The notes below the pieces were generated by a model. That model saw only the letters and a list, made by a program, of their open reading frames with translations. It was not told the origin of the DNA and ran no database searches. Below, one piece after another: positions 63,572-64,000 of a DNA stretch of 64,000 nucleotides. The position numbers were made by a program, and so were the translations under genes. The stretch covers positions 248,001 to 312,000 of the forward strand of contig CAVPNW010000021.1 of assembly GCA_963706875.1 (NCBI GenBank), written 5' to 3'. Origin of the DNA: Prado023 sp963706875. Its GTDB lineage: Bacteria; Actinomycetota; Actinomycetes; S36-B12; CAIYMF01. Positions within the stretch are counted from its first letter, which is position 1. Each line of letters opens with the position of its first letter.

Positions 63572-64000
63572 ATGAGTGCCGAGAAGCCGACCACCAAGTC
63601 CCCAACGTCGGCCCGGAAGCGCACGTCGGCGTCGGCCAGGCCCGCGACCGCAGGGACCGGATCGACGCCGTCCGGCCCAGCCAAGGCAAGCCCAGCGAAG
63701 TCCGGCCCAGCCAAGGGCAGCACGACCAAGTCCGGCTCAGCCAGGGGCAGCAGCGCAGGTGCGGGGACGAGGAAGACCTCCTCCAGCAGCGCCTCAGCCA
63801 GCACGGCCCCGACTGCGGCGCCCTCGTCGAGGTCCACGTCCGCGGGCACCGGGACTGCCGCACCGGCCGCCGGGGCCCGCTCGGCGAAGGGGACCCGCAC
63901 CAGCAGCGACCGGCCGTTCGCTCCGGCCGCGTCCAGCTCAGGCCCAGCCTCCGAGGTGCCCGCCTCCACCCGCGCTTCGGTCCGGCGAACCGGCACCAGC
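63572..64000 (+). CDS. Low-complexity N-terminus of an unidentified gene, cut by the window edge
   Basis: From ATG 63572 an open frame of 143 codons reaches the end of the window without a stop. It is almost entirely Ser, Ala, Thr, Pro, Gly and Lys/Arg, with repeated blocks such as KSGPAKGSTTKSGSARGSS. This is a disordered basic tail of the sort seen before folded domains in several actinobacterial proteins. It is divergent from the CorC gene. Nothing in the visible part identifies the protein, and with such low complexity the opposite strand is also open, so coding status is not certain. Confidence 0.5.
   Translation, partial: MSAEKPTTKSPTSARKRTSASARPATAGTGSTPSGPAKASPAKSGPAKGSTTKSGSARGSSAGAGTRKTSSSSASASTAPTAAPSSRSTSAGTGTAAPAAGARSAKGTRTSSDRPFAPAASSSGPASEVPASTRASVRRTGTS

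Noticed and set aside
62098..63996. Extension of the CorC-type protein by about 190 residues on its N-terminus
   Set aside because: The extra part is the antisense of the low-complexity plus-strand gene and lacks domain patterns; the membrane domain begins at the GTG 63432.

Overview
The window is about 70% GC. It carries a marker set typical of high-GC Actinomycetota: BldC, a WhiB-family regulator, DUF3039, DUF3073, DUF2505, DUF1918/DUF1876, clpS-DUF2017, GTP-type PEP carboxykinase, a giant NAD-glutamate dehydrogenase, WS/DGAT, secreted Rpf-like proteins and the prfB-ftsEX-M23-smpB-ssrA neighbourhood. I cannot place it below class level. It reads as ordinary chromosome: no insertion sequence, prophage, rRNA operon or CRISPR array is visible.

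Layout. 1-5.2 kb: 3'-truncated LysX/MprF-like lysyltransferase, tRNA-Lys, GroES-like protein, split YjjP/YjjB exporter, DUF3618 protein, peroxiredoxin, Rrf2 regulator, tRNA-Leu. 5.2-9.1 kb: a 15-bp minisatellite, then rph-rdgB with an MBL hydrolase, and divergent murI. 8.8-11.4 kb: clpS, DUF2017, class V aminotransferase. 11.4-21.4 kb: secreted GH18 protein, DUF3039, WhiB, ornithine carbamoyltransferase, pckG, amidase plus ABM protein, and a tandem-duplicated phosphofructokinase. 21.5-23.6 kb: zincin peptidase and two Rpf-like paralogues that share a structured 5' leader. 23.6-30.9 kb: DUF1918/DUF1876, tmRNA, smpB, M23 peptidase, ftsX, ftsE, sulfotransferase, prfB. 31-40 kb: NAD-GDH, two START-fold proteins, DUF6912-like protein, patatin phospholipase, wax ester synthase. 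40.1-40.5 kb: tRNA-Glu/Asp/Phe cluster. 40.8-54.4 kb: MATE, bldC, DUF3073, purM-purF, EamA, sterol-carrier protein, TSUP, YdeI, purS-purQ-purL, DUF4126, LCP ligase. 54.4-64 kb: pgm, ECF sigma with a DUF4349 membrane partner, thioredoxin, spermidine-synthase-like protein, 2H-phosphoesterase/GNAT fusion, trpS, CorC-type protein, and the start of a low-complexity gene cut by the window edge.

How the genes fit together. De novo purine synthesis is present as two minus-strand blocks (purF-purM and purS-purQ-purL). Gluconeogenesis and glycolysis (pckG, pfk, pgm), glutamate catabolism (NAD-GDH), cell-wall remodelling and division (ftsEX with an M23 hydrolase, Rpf-like proteins, LCP, murI) and ribosome rescue (prfB, smpB, ssrA) make up most of the rest. 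Many genes overlap by 1 or 4 bases, so translational coupling is the rule here.

Most notable. (i) Four intergenic elements in two families sit 29-53 bp past a stop codon and are built from inverted arms; the first pair matches in architecture almost to the base. (ii) Two Rpf-like genes have the same hairpin-rich leader. (iii) PurS has a seven-cysteine tail. (iv) PFK has the eukaryote-like tandem fold. (v) A sulfotransferase is inserted between prfB and ftsE. (vi) Four genes carry single-base frameshifts, which probably reflects assembly quality rather than biology.
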